Of a stretch of 5,685 nucleotides of DNA, positions 4,451 through 5,685 are shown one piece after another. The position numbers were made by a program, and so were the translations under genes. The notes under the pieces were generated by a model. That model was not told the DNA's origin. It was given only the letters and a program-made list of their open reading frames with translations, and made no database searches. The stretch comes from Bacillota bacterium (GTDB lineage: Bacteria; Bacillota; Clostridia; Lachnospirales; Lachnospiraceae). How positions within the stretch are numbered: position 1 is the stretch's first letter; every line of letters begins with the position of its first letter. The stretch is from NCBI GenBank assembly GCA_017861355.1, contig JAGFXQ010000236.1, forward strand, positions 1 to 5,685, read 5' to 3'.

Positions 4451-5685
4451 ATGAGCAAACCAACATTGACAGCAGCGGAAGTCAGACATATCCAAAGAAA
4501 TAATATCCTGAAAGGGACTCTGATACTCACAATCGCAGGCTTTATCACCCGATTTGTAGGATTTTTCTACCGGATTTTTCTATCGAATGCCATGGGAGCA
4601 GAAATGCTGGGTATCTATCAGTTAATTTTTCCAGTCTATGGTATCTGTTATACGATTTATGCAACCGGAATTCAGACATCCATCTCCAGATTGGTGGCCG
4701 CTGAGCTCGGAAGAAAAAATCCTCGAAATATGAACAAGATACTTCGTATCGGATTAATTATCTCCGTCTCACTTGCTTTTATTCTATCCCTCCTGGTTTA
4801 CCAATTTGCAGGCCTGATTGCTACAAGGTTCTTAATGGAACCTCGTACTTTGGAATCGCTTCGTATTCTCGCAGTTGTATTTCCCTTCTGCGGAGTTACT
4901 GCCTGCATAAACGGCTATTATTATGGTTTAAAAAAAGCCGGTGTTCCGGCCTCTACTCAATTAGTAGAACAAATTATTCGTGTAATCGTCGTATATATTA
5001 TTGCACTTTATGCCGGTGGCGGAGAAATGAAGGTTACTTTGCAGTTGGCTGCATTTGGTCTGGTCATCGGAGAAGTAGCCTCTAGTATCTATAATTTATG
5101 TTCGATGTTTGTGAGCCGCTCTCCAAGTGAAGCATTTATCTCCGGTCCGGATCCCAATGCTAAGGTGGATAGCCGCACTCAAATCACGAAGAATCTCTTG
5201 GCTCTTAGTGTTCCTCTTTCCGCTAACCGCCTACTGCTCAGTATTCTGCACAGTATCGAAGCCATCTTGATTCCTGCAATGCTACGCAGATTTGGTTTGG
5301 AGACCAAGGATGCACTTGCTACTTTTGGAATTCTAAATGGAATGTCCATTCCGTTTATCATGTTTCCGACAGCCGTCATCAATGCTCTGGCCGTACTTGT
5401 ACTTCCAACCATCTCGGAAGCTCAGGCCACTAATAATCAACCGCTGATCGGTAAAACCACCTCGATCGCAATAAAGTACAGTATCATCATTGGCATCCTC
5501 AGTACAGGTTTATTCGTAATCTTCGGAAAGGATTTGGGTAATACCATCTTCCATAACGAGCTGGCCGGTTCCTATCTTCTAATTCTAGCCTGGTTATGCC
5601 CATTAATTTACCTAACAACCACTTTAAGCAGTATCATCAATGGCTTGGGGAAAGCCCATGTAACCTTTGCTAACTCTATCATCAG
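4451..5685 (+). CDS. spoVB: SpoVB/MurJ-like MOP-superfamily lipid-linked precursor flippase, 3' end beyond window
   Basis: This polytopic inner-membrane protein is predicted to flip lipid-linked glycan precursors across the cytoplasmic membrane. B. subtilis SpoVB is needed for spore cortex formation and is thought to act on lipid II. The frame is open from 4451 to the right edge with no stop: 411 codons of an expected 500 or more. After a short polar N-terminus, the conserved opening KGTLILTIAGFITRFVGFFY (21-40) begins a series of about ten hydrophobic segments. A glycine motif occurs twice, as INGYYYGLKK (153-162) and INGLGK (396-401), as expected from the two related helical bundles of MOP transporters. 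LPTISEA at 318-324 is also typical. The ATG has GGAGG five bases upstream (4441-4445). The gene diverges from the isc operon, with no evident functional link. A capsule or teichoic acid flippase is the main alternative, since paralogues are common in Clostridia; the symbol is tentative. Confidence 0.85.
   Translation, partial: MSKPTLTAAEVRHIQRNNILKGTLILTIAGFITRFVGFFYRIFLSNAMGAEMLGIYQLIFPVYGICYTIYATGIQTSISRLVAAELGRKNPRNMNKILRIGLIISVSLAFILSLLVYQFAGLIATRFLMEPRTLESLRILAVVFPFCGVTACINGYYYGLKKAGVPASTQLVEQIIRVIVVYIIALYAGGGEMKVTLQLAAFGLVIGEVASSIYNLCSMFVSRSPSEAFISGPDPNAKVDSRTQITKNLLALSVPLSANRLLLSILHSIEAILIPAMLRRFGLETKDALATFGILNGMSIPFIMFPTAVINALAVLVLPTISEAQATNNQPLIGKTTSIAIKYSIIIGILSTGLFVIFGKDLGNTIFHNELAGSYLLILAWLCPLIYLTTTLSSIINGLGKAHVTFANSII

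Noticed and set aside
4366..4548. 60-codon minus-strand frame overlapping the spoVB-like start
   Set aside because: No ribosome binding site or recognisable motif was found, and it is opposite a well-supported gene and its promoter region.

Overview
This is an ordinary housekeeping stretch from a low-GC Gram-positive anaerobe, most likely a member of the Clostridia and plausibly Lachnospiraceae. The evidence is the AT-rich base composition, strong GGAGG ribosome binding sites, a clostridial-type iscR-iscS-iscU-mnmA cluster, and a neighbouring SpoVB-like flippase typical of endospore-forming Firmicutes. The species cannot be named from sequence alone.

Layout, left to right. (1) Positions 2-574, plus strand: the C-terminal two thirds of a PHP-family histidinol-phosphatase (HisJ type), entering from the left edge. 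(2) Positions 580-630: a long imperfect hairpin between convergent genes, probably a bidirectional terminator. (3) Positions 692-4159, minus strand: a four-gene operon transcribed iscR -> iscS -> iscU -> mnmA. (4) Positions 4160-4450: the divergent control region, with a good vegetative promoter for the operon, an unusual tandem 15-bp repeat in the transcribed leader, and a weaker promoter candidate for the right-hand gene. (5) Positions 4451-5685, plus strand: a SpoVB/MurJ-like MOP-superfamily membrane flippase that runs off the right edge.

How the genes work together. IscS takes sulfur from cysteine. It can pass it to the scaffold IscU for Fe-S cluster building, or to MnmA for 2-thiolation of U34 in tRNA(Lys/Glu/Gln). 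IscR, an Rrf2-family regulator with three cysteines where E. coli IscR binds its cluster, probably senses cluster status and controls its own operon. No hscA, hscB, fdx or iscA homologue lies next to these genes, so this is the reduced clostridial form of the ISC system.

I do not see a new biological system here. The points most worth a second look are two consecutive stem-loops plus a weak promoter candidate in the 147-nt iscS-iscU gap, the tandem repeat and inverted repeat in the iscR leader, and the loss of the E. coli His107 ligand position in IscR.
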